From: Carettochelys insculpta
Lineage: Eukaryota > Chordata > Testudines > Carettochelyidae
Reading direction: 5' to 3'
Length of the DNA: 64,000 bases
Assembly (NCBI RefSeq): GCF_033958435.1
Contig: NC_134158.1
Location: 4,917,837 to 4,981,836, forward strand
Part shown: positions 63,217 through 64,000 of the stretch, piece by piece
How the letters are laid out: the number at the start of each line of letters is the position of its first letter
Numbering within the stretch: the first letter of the stretch is position 1
Position numbers and translations under genes: made by a program
The notes under the pieces: model-generated
Seen by the model: the letters and a program-made list of their open reading frames with translations, nothing else
Told to the model about the DNA's origin: nothing
The model's database searches: none

Positions 63217-64000
63217 TCAGACAGAATTTTTTCGAGAGACATTTTGAAGCATATGCTCCAAAATCTGTGTTAGTCTGTAAGGGGCCACCAAGTCCTGCTG
63301 CCTTTGGCCTGGTGCACCTATGACACAGGCCTCACAGTCTTCAAAAAGCTTTTCCCGGAGGCAGTGCTTGAGGACAGTGTCGTGAGCGGGTGTGGCATAA
63401 ACAACAACGCGCACAATCGAACGCAGACCTTTTTTACGCTGATGACATGGGACTGGCTCAGCCAGTTCCATACCAAGCCTCCTTCTAAATTCCTCGTAGC
63501 CATCGTCCTTCGCATCATCTTCAGTGGTTTGTATCGGTGTTGAGCAAAACCAAGGTGGATCCATTTCATCTTCGTTCTGACACATCGTCGTCCTGGGGTT
63601 TAGGGTCCTCAAGGAAGGCCTTGTCGAGCTCTGGAAAGATTCCCAGAAAGAAAATAATGTACAATCCTGTGGTCTTTTTAGGTTTTTACAAAATCCCATT
63701 ACACGACCCCCCAACCTCGCTCATTCGTTTCTTACCTCTTTGGCTTCTTTTCCGTTCTCTTTGTCTGACTCCTTCAACCTGCGGCCGCCTTCCTCCGTAG
63801 GGGTGGACAGAGAGAGGCCGTCTACCTTGTCGGGCTGCCTCGAGAGTGGTTGGGTTTCGGGGTCGGGTTCCGGTGTATCCGTCAACAAGGGTTGGGCCAA
63901 AGGGCTCCCCTCGGCTACCGCCTCCCCCTCGCAGCTGTCGCGGATGCAGCGCTTTCTCCACGTGCGGCGGAGACCCGTCGGCACATGAACAAAGTCCGAA
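63217..64000 (-). CDS. Unrecognised two-exon ORF in arm 2, partial
   Basis: Reverse-complement copy: exon 2 at 63,217-63,630, exon 1 from 63,736 upward and cut by the window end. Relative to arm 1 it has Met to Thr (RRMWRKR versus RRTWRKR) and Phe to Ser (LFVHPYGG versus LSVHPYGG, read in another frame) differences, both single transitions. Confidence 0.45.

Larger units (their letters stand above)
59569..64000 (-). repeat. Large inverted repeat, arm 2 (runs off the window)
   Basis: Reverse complement of arm 1. Differences noticed: single transitions in the ORFs (opposite 52,394; 52,547; 53,250), a shorter C/G run in the MITE, and a cluster in U2. The list is not exhaustive. Confidence 0.95.

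Overview
This is vertebrate nuclear DNA, most likely from a turtle or a related reptile. The evidence is spliceosomal introns with GT/AG borders, CR1 LINE 3' ends, Penelope-like elements (PLEs) with reverse transcriptase and GIY-YIG endonuclease, tRNA-derived SINEs of the reptilian type, U2 snRNA sequences and TRIM (RING/B-box/coiled-coil/B30.2) genes of the kind expanded in sauropsid genomes. Nothing prokaryotic is present. The species is inferred from repeat content only.

Layout. (1) 0-9.6 kb: a CpG-island promoter with a phased CCAAT array, followed by a plus-strand TRIM pseudogene. It has a truncated RING, two nonsense codons and a frameshift in the B30.2 exon. Its last intron carries a ~59-bp minisatellite and a 2.6-kb pyrimidine-rich tract. 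(2) 9.9-15 kb: a second CpG island, a CR1 3' end and unrecognised DNA. (3) 15.15-35.0 kb: a second plus-strand TRIM gene. Exons of 96, 231, 23, 116, 21 and 21 nt plus a PRY-SPRY exon all join in phase and end near an AATAAA. There are two candidate RING/B-box first exons: an intact one at 15,150 and one at 21,133 cut by a SINE-like insertion with an 11-bp target duplication. PLEs, CR1, foldback MITEs and SINEs fill the introns. (4) 35-44 kb: CR1 and PLE remnants with no recognised gene. (5) 44.05-44.89 kb: a 49-bp minisatellite carrying AP-1-like sites. (6) 45-50 kb: CpG-rich DNA with a rearranged ~0.6-kb duplication. (7) 52.36-64.0 kb: a large, nearly identical inverted repeat, with arms of at least 4.4 kb and a 2.8-kb spacer, cut off by the window end.

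Each arm of the inverted repeat holds a U2 snRNA-like gene, an unrecognised two-exon ORF, an orphan TRIM coiled-coil exon, a CR1 ORF1-like ORF, a CR1 3' end and a foldback MITE. The spacer holds a fragment of a restriction-like-endonuclease (R2-type) retrotransposon, and a U2-flank remnant lies at the centre of a smaller hairpin made of the same retrotransposon. The two arms encode identical proteins over about 570 codons, yet their U2 copies differ at several sites. That contrast, and the mixture of U2 with an R2-type element, are the most unusual features seen here.

The only protein-coding gene likely to be functional is the TRIM gene ending at 34,687. It would act as a cytoplasmic E3 ubiquitin ligase with a B30.2 recognition domain. 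All calls are by eye; no alignment or database search was run.
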